This document shows positions 11,133 through 22,947 of a DNA stretch of 64,000 nt, in pieces. Below the pieces are notes generated by a model. It ran no database searches and was not told the DNA's origin. It was given only the letters and a program-made list of their open reading frames with translations. The position numbers were made by a program, and so were the translations under genes. Source of the stretch: Stachybotrys elegans (taxonomy: Eukaryota; Ascomycota; Sordariomycetes; Hypocreales; Stachybotryaceae); contig JAGPNK010000005.1 of the NCBI GenBank assembly GCA_020746835.1, forward strand, positions 682,001 to 746,000. Reading direction: 5' to 3'. Numbering within the stretch: the stretch's first letter is position 1; each line of letters starts with the position of its first letter.

Positions 11133-12992
11133 TCATAATCTGCTGCCATCTGGTTTTCGCCTGGCAACAGGCGAGCTACCCCATGTTGCCTCTTCGGTCT
11201 TCATGTCCCTATCCAGAAGGACTTGTTCCAAAAAGGCGTGCATAAAAGGTTGTCGGCTGGCCGGAATATCCCATATTTTTGACAAAGCATCGAAAGTTGT
11301 CACGACAGCTTCCTTGTTCGCGCATACATTGACAGCTCGCAGTGCCCATATGACAACCCAGCTCTCGATGCGAAAGTCGTGGGCTTGCTGCTCTTTGGCC
11401 TGGTACAAGGCTGACAAGACGTTCTCCAGCCTCTGTACGCTCCAATCCGAAGTGTTGAAGCCGCCGTGCGAGTAAAACCCTTTGAAGAGACCGAGGAAGA
11501 TGGTTGGATGGATCGGGACCCCGATATGCTTCATCTCATCCAGCAACTGTGCCACCTTGCTCAAGTTGCCTACGCGAACACCGTGGTGTTCAACGAGCAG
11601 CTTGTAAGTTTGAATATTTGGAGTAAGCTGCACATTGTCCTGGAGCGCCTGCTTCAGCTGGGGGTGGTTTTTTCCGACCTTGCTGAACATCATCAGGACG
11701 CGCGTGATGACTTTATTCATCATGTAGTCTCTCGGTGGAAGATCGGGCACCATGTTATTACCAGCCCTCATGCGTTGGTACGTCTCTTCTGCCGCCGCTT
11801 CCTCGCCACATCGTAGCAGGCCGGAAATAACACAGTTGAGGACAACAGTGTCTACCATCTCCCCAGAGTCAACCATGTCCTTGTAGGCAGCCCTGATCCC
11901 GTCCGAGTCGAGCTTCATGCCAAAGTAGTGAATGAGGGTGACGTGATGATATCGGTTGAACGGGATGCCCCGTGTCTCCATCTCAGCATAAATCATGGAA
12001 GCAAGGGCAAAATTTCCGGTTTTCGAAGCCACGTCAAACAGGATGTTGAAGGTGACTTCGTTGCTCTTTACTCGAGCCTCGCGCTCCATCTCTTTCCATA
12101 TGAGCAGTGCGGAATCCATCTCTCGCTGAGTAGCGCCAGAGACGTACTTGGTAGCAAAGGCGAGAGCCAAGTTCCAATGCACACGGCTGAGCGTGAGACC
12201 AGCGTTCTTGACGTCGGCAACCATTTCGAAATACCGAAGCATTGTGTCCACGGTTCGCTTTGAGGGCGTTCCCATGACCTTTAGAAGCCGCTGCCGCCAT
12301 TGCCCAGTAATATACAGCATTCGTGGCTCGGGTAGCTGCTGGTAGAGTTTGTAGATTGGGCCGAGCCGGTATCGATTGGGGTATCGCTGCCTCTGACCTA
12401 TCGCCATGTACAGTCGGCTCACAACCTGCTGCAGGTCGTCATTGTAGATTGGTATGTCATCCTTGGTTGGATACTGGTTGTCCTGCTTTCTGTCTGATAT
12501 TTGCAGCACCGGGCCGTCCGGCTGGGCGTACCCCCTCCGGTAAGGGTCTTTGTGGAAATCAATGTACTTCTGAACATTGTCCTCGGGAGGTCGGTCGAGT
12601 AACGAGAGGAGGTGCTTCCGATCTTGGAATTGCTGAGATGGGGGAGTAGGGCGCCCATGCATGCGCTTCACGGCTGGCATTGCATGCCTTGAGCTGGCGG
12701 CAGCAGCTGAGGCTGTACTATAGCGTGAGCCTGCCAGACAGTCGTGGTGAGAGGATGGGCGGGCGATGCGACGTGTCTCGAGGCCCGGAGCAAAAGTCGA
12801 CATAATCCATAGGGAGCTCTTGGCGCAGAAGAAGGAGTTGCCGGGGCGGTTTCTCGGTGGTCGAACAGCATCGGAAGCTGACGAGAAGCTCCTGTTCGGT
12901 GGCAGAGTCCTCCATCGCAGCTCGGGGTGTGGCGGCAGCTTCGACAGCACCGCACCACAGACGGACCCGTCCACTCGACTAGAGATTTTCAT
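11133..12992 (-). CDS. Mitochondrial pentatricopeptide repeat (PPR) protein
   Basis: An uninterrupted 619-residue frame. The N-terminal ~60 residues are rich in Arg, Ser and Pro with few acids, consistent with a mitochondrial presequence. The central part (about residues 230-560) is a chain of helical pairs of PPR type. Examples are HWNLALAFATKYVSG, VTFNILFDVASKTGNFALAS with YAEMETRGIPFNR, VVLNCVISGLLRCGEEAAAE, and TYKLLVEHHGVRVGNLSK with LLDEMKHIGVP. Fungal PPR proteins bind organellar transcripts and act in mitochondrial mRNA stability, translation or complex assembly; which RNA this one serves cannot be told. The start is the only upstream ATG before the presequence. It shares a 366-bp divergent intergenic region with the mitoribosomal gene rsm25. 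Confidence 0.85.
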   Translation of the reverse strand: MKISSRVDGSVCGAVLSKLPPHPELRWRTLPPNRSFSSASDAVRPPRNRPGNSFFCAKSSLWIMSTFAPGLETRRIARPSSHHDCLAGSRYSTASAAAASSRHAMPAVKRMHGRPTPPSQQFQDRKHLLSLLDRPPEDNVQKYIDFHKDPYRRGYAQPDGPVLQISDRKQDNQYPTKDDIPIYNDDLQQVVSRLYMAIGQRQRYPNRYRLGPIYKLYQQLPEPRMLYITGQWRQRLLKVMGTPSKRTVDTMLRYFEMVADVKNAGLTLSRVHWNLALAFATKYVSGATQREMDSALLIWKEMEREARVKSNEVTFNILFDVASKTGNFALASMIYAEMETRGIPFNRYHHVTLIHYFGMKLDSDGIRAAYKDMVDSGEMVDTVVLNCVISGLLRCGEEAAAEETYQRMRAGNNMVPDLPPRDYMMNKVITRVLMMFSKVGKNHPQLKQALQDNVQLTPNIQTYKLLVEHHGVRVGNLSKVAQLLDEMKHIGVPIHPTIFLGLFKGFYSHGGFNTSDWSVQRLENVLSALYQAKEQQAHDFRIESWVVIWALRAVNVCANKEAVVTTFDALSKIWDIPASRQPFMHAFLEQVLLDRDMKTEEATWGSSPVARRKPDGSRL

Positions 12993-13358
12993 GGGCTGCT
13001 CCTCATGTTGTTGCGGCTGTCCCAGCGACTATGCCGTGCCCGGAGAGCTGCGCGGTAGATTTTTCTTTTGCCTGACCCGTGGGATAATTGATGTATGGGT
13101 ATTCTCGAAGGGATCCTTGATAACGCGCCTGGGCATTTTTTGCCGGGTCCAGGATCCAGGCCGGTTTTACGATTCGCCGGCTCTAAAAATTCCACTCTCC
13201 CCAAATAACTCCATTTCGCAACCCCATCAACTTCCATCACAACGAGATCCAATCGACCCCGGAGCGCCTCGATTCCGATCGGATTCTGTCTGCGCAAGCA
13301 GTGTATGCGAGATCGCCCCCTCCTACGCCCACCCGACCAGCATTGACCAGGCGCGGTC
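12993..13358. promoter_or_regulatory. Bidirectional promoter of two mitochondrial genes
   Basis: 366 bp separate the start codons of the PPR gene (-) and rsm25 (+). The region must serve both; I recognise no specific binding site with confidence. Confidence 0.55.
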
Positions 13359-14143
13359 ATGGGTCGACAAATCCGACCTGCGCAGGTCTTCAAGAATGTC
13401 ACAGAGCAGCTGAACAACAGAATTCTGCCCGGCCACGAGACCAGCCGCCCGCCATGGTACAACATCATGCGTACCGTTCCTCCGACTGAGAACTCAGTTC
13501 GCCCGATTCCCCTACAACACCGCCAACCGAGCCACAAGGCAAAGGCCATCTCCAAAAAGATGTACCAGCCCCAACGCCTTGTCTACCCCGAGGATGCGCT
13601 GCGAACAAAGTTCTTCAAAGACCACCCCTGGGAGCTTGCCAGGCCTCGTGTCATTCTCGAGACCGACGGTAGAGATCACGAGAATGTGGACTGGGGCAGG
13701 GGCTTGAGGCAACCCGGCTTGCCACTGTCCGGTGAATGGTAGGACCAGGAGGCCCCTGAACACGAGAGCAGGTTACTGACGTGGCGCACAGTGTTGTACA
13801 GCGCCAGCTATGGTTGATGGAGAACGAAAAGATGCCGAAGCAAGAGGCGTACGATAAGGTGCGGAAAGAATTCTACCGTCTCCGTCAGGAGGAGGAAATC
13901 GAGAAGAGGGTGGCATTGGAGGAAGCCCGCTACGTGGGTGCCTACTTTGGCAAGACCAGAATGGACGTCGGTATGCTGCTCGAAGACCTCGAGTTTGAGA
14001 ACTGGAAGATCTGGGCTGGCAAGATGGCCGCCGAGCAGAACAGCCAGACGGAAACGATCGACAGCTTTGACGAGGGAGCGGCGGCGGATGATGTTACTAC
14101 TCTGGAGCGAGGTGATGAAGTGCCTGCAGCGGCCACCGTCTAG
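13359..14143 (+). CDS. rsm25: Mitochondrial small ribosomal subunit protein mS23 (Rsm25)
   Basis: Exons 13359-13738 and 13792-14143 give 243 residues; the 53-nt intron splits a Cys codon just before VVQRQLWLM. The N-terminus reads [18 protein letters not shown], followed by [14 protein letters not shown] and RPIPLQHR. The middle has IVYPED-like and [14 protein letters not shown] segments, and the C-terminal third is a charged helical region ([20 protein letters not shown]). This order of motifs is that of fungal Rsm25/mS23, a component of the mitochondrial 37S subunit. The product stays close to the usual family length (about 240-265). It is convergent with alg14, with only 109 bp between stop codons. 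Confidence 0.92.
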
Positions 14144-14252
14144 AAGGGCGACACGAGATGCGAGTTGTCTCGCTATTGTAGACTATGTATACTACACGCA
14201 TGTACAAGAATATGCTGCGTCCGAATCGGGGCGCCGTCTAACCATGTCGACC

Positions 14253-15147
14253 TCAACCTCGTCTCGAGTTGAACACCATAGGCCCGACATTAGGAATCCC
14301 GTATTTTGCTGCCACCTCCCCATGCTGGGCAACCAAGACGTCAGCCAGGCCGGCGTGGTAGAGTAGCTTGCCAGTCAGGCTCAGCGATGTAATGCGCGCC
14401 CAGGATTCTATATAGATGAAGCTCATCTGATCCTCCGGGACGACGTAGAAGAGCTTCAGCGCGTGAACCGCCACCGCCACAAATAGTCCTGTCGCAGGGC
14501 CGTTCGAGAATACCTGACTGGGGAAGCGGCGCCCTTTGGCGGCCACACTAGCTGGCGGCGACAGCAGGATCGGGAAGATGTCAACAACGCTGCGGAGTGC
14601 TGTGAACGGCGTTGACCACAGCGGTTGGTGGACGCGCCGCGCTCGTGTGACGGTATGCTTGTCGTACGTGCCAGGGGAGCAGTTGCGCTGTCGACACAGC
14701 TCTTTCAGATCTGCCTCGTAGTCCTCCAGGTGGTTGTTCGACATGGCATCCCCGCTTGATATAAGGTATCGACGGTGGAAGCCATCAAAGTTGCAGAACC
14801 CATCGTCCATTATCATAAGCATCTCCTTGGTGTGGCCTCCAGAGCCCAGAACGAAGAGAAAGTAGTCATTTGGGCGCCGATAGACCCCGCGATGCTTTGC
14901 TTCTGCCTCGTGTCTCCATTTGCGCCTGCCACGGTTCTGGAGGAGCTGCACATGGCGTGTCTGCGTGTCCTGTTAGGCACAGAGTATGTAGGCTAGGGAC
15001 TAATGGGTGTACCGAGATGAATATGAGCAGAGTTACAAGTTCAAGAAGCAATGCGAGCCACACTGCTTTCCATGACACGCCCAGATTACATGCGACGGCT
15101 GGGACGAGAATGAGGGCTGACACCCAGCTCAGGACTATGACCAGCAT
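14253..15147 (-). CDS. alg14: UDP-GlcNAc transferase subunit Alg14
   Basis: Exons 15013-15147 and 14253-14960 give 280 residues (intron 14961-15012, donor GTACAC, branch CTAAC). A second acceptor 15 nt downstream (GTGCAG) would also keep frame. The N-terminus is a membrane anchor of two hydrophobic stretches within residues 1-45. The glycine-rich loop VLGSGGHTKEML lies at about residue 80. The C-terminal half contains FSNGPATGLFVAV and FIYIESWARITSLSLTGKLL, both Alg14 hallmarks. Alg14 anchors Alg13 on the cytosolic face of the ER; together they add the second GlcNAc of the dolichol-linked oligosaccharide. The donor GTACAC is slightly unusual, but the frame and phase require it. Confidence 0.93.
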
Positions 15148-15644
15148 GTTGAGCAGGATTATTTGGCAAGGTATGAGGAGTATAGCCGACCTGTCGAAGC
15201 CTCACAGAGCAAAATACGCCAAAAGAAAATAGTTGAAATGGCGAAGTTGCCGCCAGCCGTCAAGGAAGGGGTGGCACAAGGAGACTGTCAAAGTAGGGAA
15301 ATGGACAGCTTCACGACCTTGTGGTGCAGGGTAGCCTAGAATTAAGCCCACCCAACACGCATCAGCACCAACAGTTCAAATATCCAGACAAGTCCACATA
15401 AGTGCCTACTACCTAAGCGTGATAGCTGCGCGAGCAGAAAACCAATTGTAGGGTATCGACGAGTAAAGATGATAATCTCCTTGAAGACACACATGGATAA
15501 TACAACACAGCCTGCTGGCACCATCATGGCGGACCGCCCTCCCGCTTCCCAACCGCCCGGTTGCCCGCTCCCATGATAGTTAACAGCTGATACGTATAGA
15601 CAAAACACCCCGCAAGTATATGTATCCCACCATGCTAGAAGTCT
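15148..15644. other. Intergenic between alg14 start and striatin stop
   Basis: 497 bp holding the alg14 upstream region and the striatin 3' flank. No further gene, repeat or RNA was recognised. Confidence 0.5.
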
Positions 15645-18244
15645 TTATCGTGCAAAAACCTTGACCACACCGTCGCCGCCGCCGCTCACCACCCATTTGC
15701 CGTCCTGGCTCCACACGCAGGAGCAGATGCCTTCGCCTCGCATCACCCTGTGACTGGTGATTTCCTGCGTGCATGACCGCTTCTCCAAGCTCCAGAAACG
15801 GAGGGATGCGTCGTGTCCAGCGCTGACGAGCTCGCGCCCGTCTGGGCTCAAGGAGAGACTGGAGATGGCGTCGGGATGCGCCAGCATGTTATATGTACAT
15901 TGGCCTGGATTCGTTGTTAGTATCAGCGCCCACATGTTTAGTCTAGAGCATCACATACCACTGTTGGCGTCGAAAAATCGGATAAAGCGATCCTCGTGTC
16001 CGGAAATGATAGTTCCCTCCACGCCAGAGCCAGCCATGGCACGGGCACCTGTAGGTCCTCCAGAAGCGACATCCTCCTCGCCCATCGTGCTTCCATGATG
16101 CTGATCCAGACCGATAGTCGTGGCAACGACCGAATTGACGCCCGTCTTTATCGTCCCGTCGTACGTCTCTGTACTATCCATCTGTCCCACGGACTCGCCT
16201 GTCCTCGTATCATACACAATAATGACAGCATCAGAGTACGAAACGACAAACGTCTCGCCCGATGTGCCGAGAGGATAAATACACGTAGGGCTGACATTGG
16301 TGCGGTCAGGTCGGGAGATGGTGTGAATGAGGGTGGAATGGAATGGCGAATTAGATGCCATGGTAGGTTGCGGCGAGTTGGAGAAGCCGCTGCCAGAACT
16401 CATCGAGTTACCGCGAACCCGGCCGCCGCGTCCAGTCATGCCCCGGTTGGAGCCTGGCTGTGGTGAGCTCAGCTGAGGGGGCGCACTGACAGACCAGAGA
16501 CGGACGGTGCCGTCTGCGGCTCCAGAAACTAGTAGGATTCGATCTGCGGTGCCATAGGGGTTCGAGGCACCAAAAACGGACCCAAGGGTCGCAGGTAGTA
16601 CACAAAGAGCCCAAACAGCATCCGTATGTCCCTCCAGAGTTGCCTTGGGGTCCACCCTACCACGTTCCCAGACCCTGACCGTGGCATCCTGACCACCGGA
16701 GAATATCCAGCCATCACCCTGTGCACGGCCACCGGTCGAGAAGTTGGGGGAAGGAGACCAAGAGGTCAAAGCCAAGACCGCGCCCGAGTGTCCGCGGTGC
16801 GTAAAGTTGGCTATTACGTCCAGATCCGACGCAACGTTGCTGGGGGCGCTGGGATGGCCGTCCAGGCGAGGGATGTGGAAGCGCTTGATCATGCCATCGT
16901 CGCCGGCGGTGCAGATCTCTGGCTCGCCCGGGCTGCCGCCGCCGGAGAAGATGACAGTTCGCACGGTATCGAGGTGTCCCCTCAGTCCAAAACGGAGCTT
17001 GAAGCTGGTGCCATCGACCTTCTGAGTCGAGTGGATCGACAGCTCATGATCCGCACTGCGCCGCCTCGAGAGTGAGCTCTTTCGTCGGTGAGACCCCGGG
17101 ATCCTGTTGGGGGACTTTGGCAAGTTTTCTGCCGTTGGGAAGACATCGGTGTCTGTTCGGTGCGACGCGGCGCCCTGGATCGAAGACTGAGCGTTGCTGG
17201 GATCAGGGAAGGTACCCTCAGGGAACTCCCATCCATCGGGCTCAGGAGCAGCGGGTGGCTTCTCCCTCAGCTCGACTGAATCATCAAGTGCACCCAAAGG
17301 TTCAACGCTGGTGTTTGGGCCAGCGGTATTCTCATCAATGGGTCGCGTCATGACGGAAATGGGGCCGGACCATTCGTTAGAGCCCGGATACATGCCTTGC
17401 TGCTGTTCCCTGCCAGAGCGAACCATGGGCTGCGTCTGCATCTCTGTTGCCCGTGGAGGCATCCCGGATTGGTTTGGCTGTATAGGGGGTGCATGGTTGG
17501 GCGGTGGGTGCGGTCGAGAGTTGACATCTGCGATGTGGTTCTGCTGTAGGCGCGTAGACATGGCGTACTGTCGTTCTAAATGCTGTTGCCCTGGCATACC
17601 TAGCGGATCGACTTCCCGCAGATCATCCATCAAAGGTAAAGGTGGTGAATCGCGCGGGGGCTGGGGGTTTGCGGGCGCTATCATGAGATACATGAATTCG
17701 GACTGGCACTGATCAAGGAATGTCTTGAGTTCGTGTCGCTGAACCTCGTCATCGGGCTTCTCGAGTTCGATGTCTTCTACACCGGGAATAGTGTGCTTAT
17801 CGAGCGATGCTGGACAGTCATGGTGAGCGACCCCAACGCTCGAGGGGGATGGCGGACGCTGAACTTACGCTTCAGCTTCTCTTGAATCATGGCGGCGCGA
17901 TCGGCCTTGGCAGCCTCTTCAGCCTCAAGGGCAGCGTCGCCCTTGAGCTGGACGGCCTGCTCCTTGACCTTCCTCTCCAATATCGAGACATATTTCTTCA
18001 GCGCCTTTTGGGTAGCGTCGGCCCTGCGGGCTTGACCCTCTAGGTTGGCGATGCGCCCCTTCATCTCTTGCTTCTCAATCTCCCATGCGTTTCTGTCGCG
18101 CTCGTGTCGGTGCCATTCTGTCTGGAGGAAGCGCATAACCCCTTGCAGAGTATACTCGGTGGCTTGCGGCTGGTTCGCGCCGTTTGGCAGCATGTTGGAA
18201 CCCATATCCATTCCCCCAACGCCGTTGCCAGCAATCGGGACCAT
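15645..18244 (-). CDS. pro11: Striatin homologue (PRO11/FSR1/HAM-3), STRIPAK subunit
   Basis: Exons 17869-18244, 15959-17809 and 15645-15904 give 828 residues; introns of 59 and 54 nt keep frame. Residues ~28-120 are the striatin N-terminal block ([20 protein letters not shown]) running into a coiled coil. A Pro/Gln-rich disordered middle follows, then a WD40 propeller from about residue 390 to the end (repeats such as [63 protein letters not shown]). Striatin is the PP2A regulatory scaffold of the STRIPAK complex. In Sordaria, Neurospora and Fusarium it is needed for hyphal fusion and fruiting-body development or virulence. The start at 18244 (MVPIAGNG) is the first in-frame ATG; the codon at 18259 is GTG. 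Confidence 0.93.
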
Positions 18245-19195
18245 AACGGTACGGCCCACTCAATTGGATTATTGCATCGAGAGGGTGTGCGCCCTGGAGG
18301 AAGCTTGTATTGTTGGCCTGACGAGCAACAGCAACGTGGAGCTGCGCGCGTGCTTTCGCGAATGGTTGGATCAGACAGCGGCGTATCCGGGGATACGAAT
18401 GGAGGCGCTTTGAGCCCAGTCCGTGGAGCAGAATATCGTCGTCGAATGCGTCGTGAGAGAAGCGTCGTGTGCAGTGCTGGAGCTACCTTGTCATAGTAGA
18501 TAACAGGTTCTGGTAAGGGCACTCGGTGGAGCTTGTGTTGTGCGTAAGGATTCGCGACTCCTGTTCTCGGCGCTTCATTTTTCCACGTCAGTTGCCAACT
18601 GTCTTCCCCGGGTTACAGCCTAAGGCAAAAAACGACATGGCTCACACACTAAAACCTGTACACCAGAGTTGGGAGTCCGACACCAACAAACAGCATTGAT
18701 GTTTGATACTAGTACATGCACGACCATTGTTTGAACTCTAAAGATTGCTTGCGCAGAAGCTTTATGGGTGAAGCAGCATTGAATCGTTTAGGTGCCAATT
18801 TTAGGCGGCGAAATGTAGCCCTCGGTGAACCTAGGTACCTACATATGGAATCCTCGATTTTTGATCTCCCATTCAAGACAAGTGAGCAGATGTCTAAGGG
18901 GGCCAGCCCAAAACTCAAATACTTTCTTTGCAACTTTGGAGATATTGATTGTTTATGAAACGTATTTTTCTTTCTTTTTCTTCTTCTTTTTCTTTTTCTT
19001 TTCTCTTTTTTCCAAGGCTGGGCTTAAGAGCGTAAGACCTTGAGCTAGGTAGGGAATTTCTGATGGTATGACTGGGCAGGTAACATCTGCATGCGATGGT
19101 TGTTTTTCTCACAAATACCACCACCTTGGCTTATGATGAAACTTACCGCAGCTCCTCTCACCTCACTTCACTACAGGCTCGCAAACCGAGCTTCA
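18245..19195. other. Intergenic upstream of striatin and tRNA-Asp
   Basis: 951 bp. It contains the striatin upstream region, one TAGGTACC-type palindrome (18830-18844) and a T/C-rich tract (about 18963-19012). No coding frame is convincing. Confidence 0.5.
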
Positions 19196-19266
19196 TCTTC
19201 CGTAGTATAGTGGTCAGTATGCAAGCTTGTCACGCTTGAGACCCGGGTTCAATTCCCGGCGGGAGA
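19196..19266 (+). tRNA. tRNA-Asp (GTC)
   Basis: A 71-nt cloverleaf without intron. The acceptor stem TCTTCCG pairs with CGGGAGA (one T-G pair at position 4). The D arm lies in TAGTATAGTGGTCAG, which is also the A box. The anticodon stem CAAGC/GCTTG encloses loop TTGTCAC, with anticodon GTC at 19229-19231. The T arm is CCGGG/CCCGG around TTCAATT (B box GGGTTCAATTCC). A T-rich stretch about 14 nt downstream fits RNA polymerase III termination. The identity is read directly from the anticodon and the eukaryotic tRNA-Asp body. Confidence 0.96.
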
Positions 19267-19506
19267 GATCCGCCATCCGGTTTATTTTTTGGTCATTTTT
19301 GCTTCATGTCGAACAACTCTCTTTATTGGGGTCTATGCCGTCTTATCTTCTTCATGTGCCAACTTGGGTAAATGCAGGCCCCCACGTGTTTGGAGATGTC
19401 TTAATGATGCGTAGCCAGTCTAGTCTATTGGTCATTCCCAGACGAATCAGGCTACAATGCAGGGTCCTCTTCACTCCTCCCAATTATTTTGCAATTCCCC
19501 GTCGGT

Positions 19507-22154
19507 TCATTCGGTCCATCCTTTAATACCCATGTTTGACCCAAGATCAATCAGAGGTGCCATACTGGGACGGCCATGCGCGCATTGGAAGGGAAACACG
19601 CATTTTGAGAGTCGGCTTATGAGCTGCTCACATTCTGCTTTAGATAAAACATCGTTGAACATAATGGCGCCTGTTGGAACATCAGCTCTGTACCGCGTTA
19701 GAAGGAGTGTGTCGGGTGTCTTACTGCGACAGGACCTCGAGTACAACAGATCCAGTATCCCCTGGGGACACCCATGAAAATGAGAGGTCCAGTGTTTGCC
19801 TGGTATGCGATGGGGACTTGCAGAATAAACGGCCAATGTTCCATCTTCGTATCGAGCAAGCTCCCTTCTCATGATGTCGATAAGAAGTCTGGGCTCGGTT
19901 CTGCATCTCTCTATGATGCTTGGAGGCAGAGCTGAGATGACTAACTGACGCGGTAAACTCTTGACGACCCCTGAATGTTTCGCTGGCTGCAGCCGATAGA
20001 CAATGCCCCATGCCTCGAAGTGTTTCTGGAGCTGTTCAAATTTCTCCCCTTCTGTAAAGGGTACTTCATAAACGCGAGGCGGATCCAAAGCTGTTGCTGT
20101 AGGGACGATCTGTCCCGTGGCTGGGCACGTCTCAAAGTAATCATTCATCAGCATCTCCAGCTGGCATCTCTCGTCCGCGGCATGCTGGTCTACCATAACC
20201 AGAGTAGACGAAGGTGGCTGTTCTTGCTTCGCCGGCTTGTGCAAGGGCATCTTAACAAGGATGAACTTGCCATCAACTTGAGAAATAACTGTTGCATTAG
20301 CCAGTGCGCTCCGTGATAATCGCCCGTCAAGCTCGAGAGAGCCTGGGGCAAGCATGCTGCAGCCACTATGTTCTTCCAAGGACCGGCATGAATCATCGTG
20401 TGCTTGATGAATCGGAGCCTCGACATTCTCGAAGACGGGGTTCTTCCAAGATTGGACCAAGCTCTGCAGCCATTCACTTGGTGGCTGTTTCGGCCGCTGC
20501 TCTAAAACTCGCCGCTTTGGGCGCTGCTGTAGCGGTTGTGCTTCTGCTTCCAGGACAACATTACTCTGGTCGCTCTCGTGCGCATTTTCTTCGCGAACAG
20601 ATTGCCCCGTCCATCTTTCGTCCAAATCGCGCAGGGGTTGGGCCTCTAGGTTCTCGCCCTCAGAAGCGTCATTCGCTTCAAAGGGCATCCTCAGCAGTTT
20701 ACCGCCATCGCCGACCAGAGGTGTCATCCGTTTGTTGGAGTGATCAGTGCCTTGTATATTGGATTCTTTGAGGGCGGAAGGAAAGGTAGGACGCCCAGAC
20801 TTGACCAGATGCCAGCCATCGAACGGGCCAGTAGACCTCACTTGCTGCCTTGACGATAAAGTATCCCTCGTCACTGGGTCTTTGTGCAGCCTTTTCGATT
20901 GACTGGATCTACCACGTTTGGTAGAAACAGAAAATGCAGAGTTGGATGACAATTGCACTTTCTGGGGGCGACAAAGGTGCTTTCGGAGAAACCCGTAGCA
21001 CACGGCCCTTAAAAGATCCAGAATAACCGCGACATCAGGCTGCTGGTGTTCCAAGATATAGTCGGCAAGTTGTGGATCTGCCGAAGAAGGCTGTACTATC
21101 TGTAAAAAGAACATCGGCCAACGTTCCAGGCCCTTCCTGGCTCTCTTTGAGGCTTCCGGTTGATCGCTGGGTTCGGCAGGTTTCCCTTCACCCTCGATAG
21201 GCCAACCGAATTCCGAGTTCGCAAATACGCGGTTGATTTCCTCATAAAGCATATTCGTCCCAAAATCGTTGGATACGGGGTGAATGCCCAGGCTCAAGAA
21301 CTGAGTGCGACGTGTCGATACCGGAGTTCTGGATATGTACCCCTTTACCGTAAAGTCCCGTGCGCTTGCCGAAACACTTTCCCATAAGCCAACCTCCGTG
21401 TTATCGACGAGAGAAGCTTGAGATAGCAGACGGAGAATGCGAAGCCGACTTTCACTGGTGGGGTCCGATCGCAGGCGTAGCTCGCGCTGCGCTTTGGTAT
21501 CCTTCAAGAGAACAGTGACATCGGATGACCATGCCAACAGAACACTGACAATCTCGTGGACGAGGTTGTTCCATTCCCTGTCCATGCTCGGCTTGGCAGA
21601 TGCTAGAACAGCTCGCTGCTTGACGCGAACCGGCATGGAACCAAAGAGGTCTCTGACAGCAACGCGAGTGCCGTGATCGTACACAAGAAACCTTTGCTCC
21701 GGGTGGGCAGGGAGCTGTCTTTGCAAAACCACACCATTGTGAATGGTCATAGAGCTGTGGGATGCATGTTGTCGTTGCCGTGATGTAATCGAGAGAAGTG
21801 ACAATGTTGCCAGAGACGCAAGGAAATTGCCATGCCTCCCATGCAATCCATGCTGAGCGGGAAATTTGGATGTATCTGCTGCAAGGTGAGGAAAGCTCAA
21901 AACAAACGGGTGGCAAACATACGATGCAGTTTTCCGAGGCCGCCCTCTGGCAGAAACTCGCCTCCTGGGATGCCTACACCATTGTCTTCAACAGTGCAGT
22001 TGCCTCTAGCATGGTCGATGTACAGGTTGATCTTTGTAGCGCCGGCATCCAGTGAATTCTCTATGAGATGGCAAGCCACAGAGTTGAGGGACGTGATGTG
22101 AACAGAGGAATGAAGCTTGTTGGCGACTTCTTCGGGAAGCTGGATAATAGACAT
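19507..22154 (-). CDS. mlh3: DNA mismatch repair protein Mlh3 (MutL gamma)
   Basis: Exons 21923-22154 and 19507-21875 give 866 residues. The 47-nt intron ends at a tandem CAGCAG acceptor; the second AG gives the expected KLHHTSKFPA. The N-terminal GHKL ATPase shows LIENSLDAGA and VEDNGVGI, followed by GNFLASLATLSLLSI. A poorly conserved linker spans about residues 330-560. The C-terminal domain has the endonuclease motif DQHA-x2-E-x4-E (DQHAADERCQLE, from residue 640) and the zinc-site residues in AIMFND, C..L..RLSKC and FPFQCAHGRPSM. Mlh1-Mlh3 is the nuclease that resolves double Holliday junctions as meiotic crossovers and has a minor mismatch-repair role. All catalytic metal ligands appear intact. 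Confidence 0.95.
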
Positions 22155-22947
22155 GGCATGGAATGCCGCCTTGCTTTAGCACATGGCCGTGAAAGCCATT
22201 CAACAAGGGAGAGCACAAAGGTGTCTCAGGACGAGTGAGCTCGCGAAATATACCTCGTCGCAATGGTGTTGTTGGGAATACAGGTCCCATCCATCTATTC
22301 GCGGGTGGAGGCCAAATAGGTACTTGTAATCACCTACCTCCTATGTAGGTACGTACAGGTATGTTCGAGCAGAGGCTAAGGCAAGCGCAGTAGGGGTTCA
22401 GCGATCCATATGTCATTGCATCATGTGAAGAAGGGGTAGGGGTGCTACGGATTAGGCGGAAAGGCGCAGTCAGGTCATCCATAGAAGGGTCAAAGTACAC
22501 ATCCACCACAGACAGGTGGGGAGATACTTGGGGAAAGAGGAGTATACCCTGTACCCCAGGTCCATAAGTGAGGCAAGCTGGAGGCATGGTGCTCGTGGTA
22601 AGGCAGGGCGGCGTAGGTACCTGAAGAGTACCTCAGTTAAGGCAGCCAACACACTGCTTTGGTCAACTCCATACTCCTTTCACCATCACCACCACGCCCA
22701 CAACTCCCAGTTCGCTTGAGATATCCGCTGCGTAGATACCAGCTCTACGTATCTTCTTCGCACCCACTCAGCTACCTGCTCGCCAACCACAAGACTGCCC
22801 AATTCCTGCGCCTCAACCTCGACTGAGAGACTCGAGACTCTACTACCTGCGACACCCACCAACCATCGGCTCCAACAAGCCCTCAACACAACATCCGCCC
22901 TTTCCCCTTTATCATCGACTTTGGTGGTCGACGGAGATACCAGCTTG
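22155..22947. promoter_or_regulatory. Divergent upstream region of mlh3 and the 22948 gene
   Basis: 793 bp between divergent starts. It contains several TAGGTAC-type motifs (22316-22325, 22354-22365, 22613-22623). The right part is a CA/CT-rich leader typical of fungal 5' UTRs. No TATA box stands out. Confidence 0.5.
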
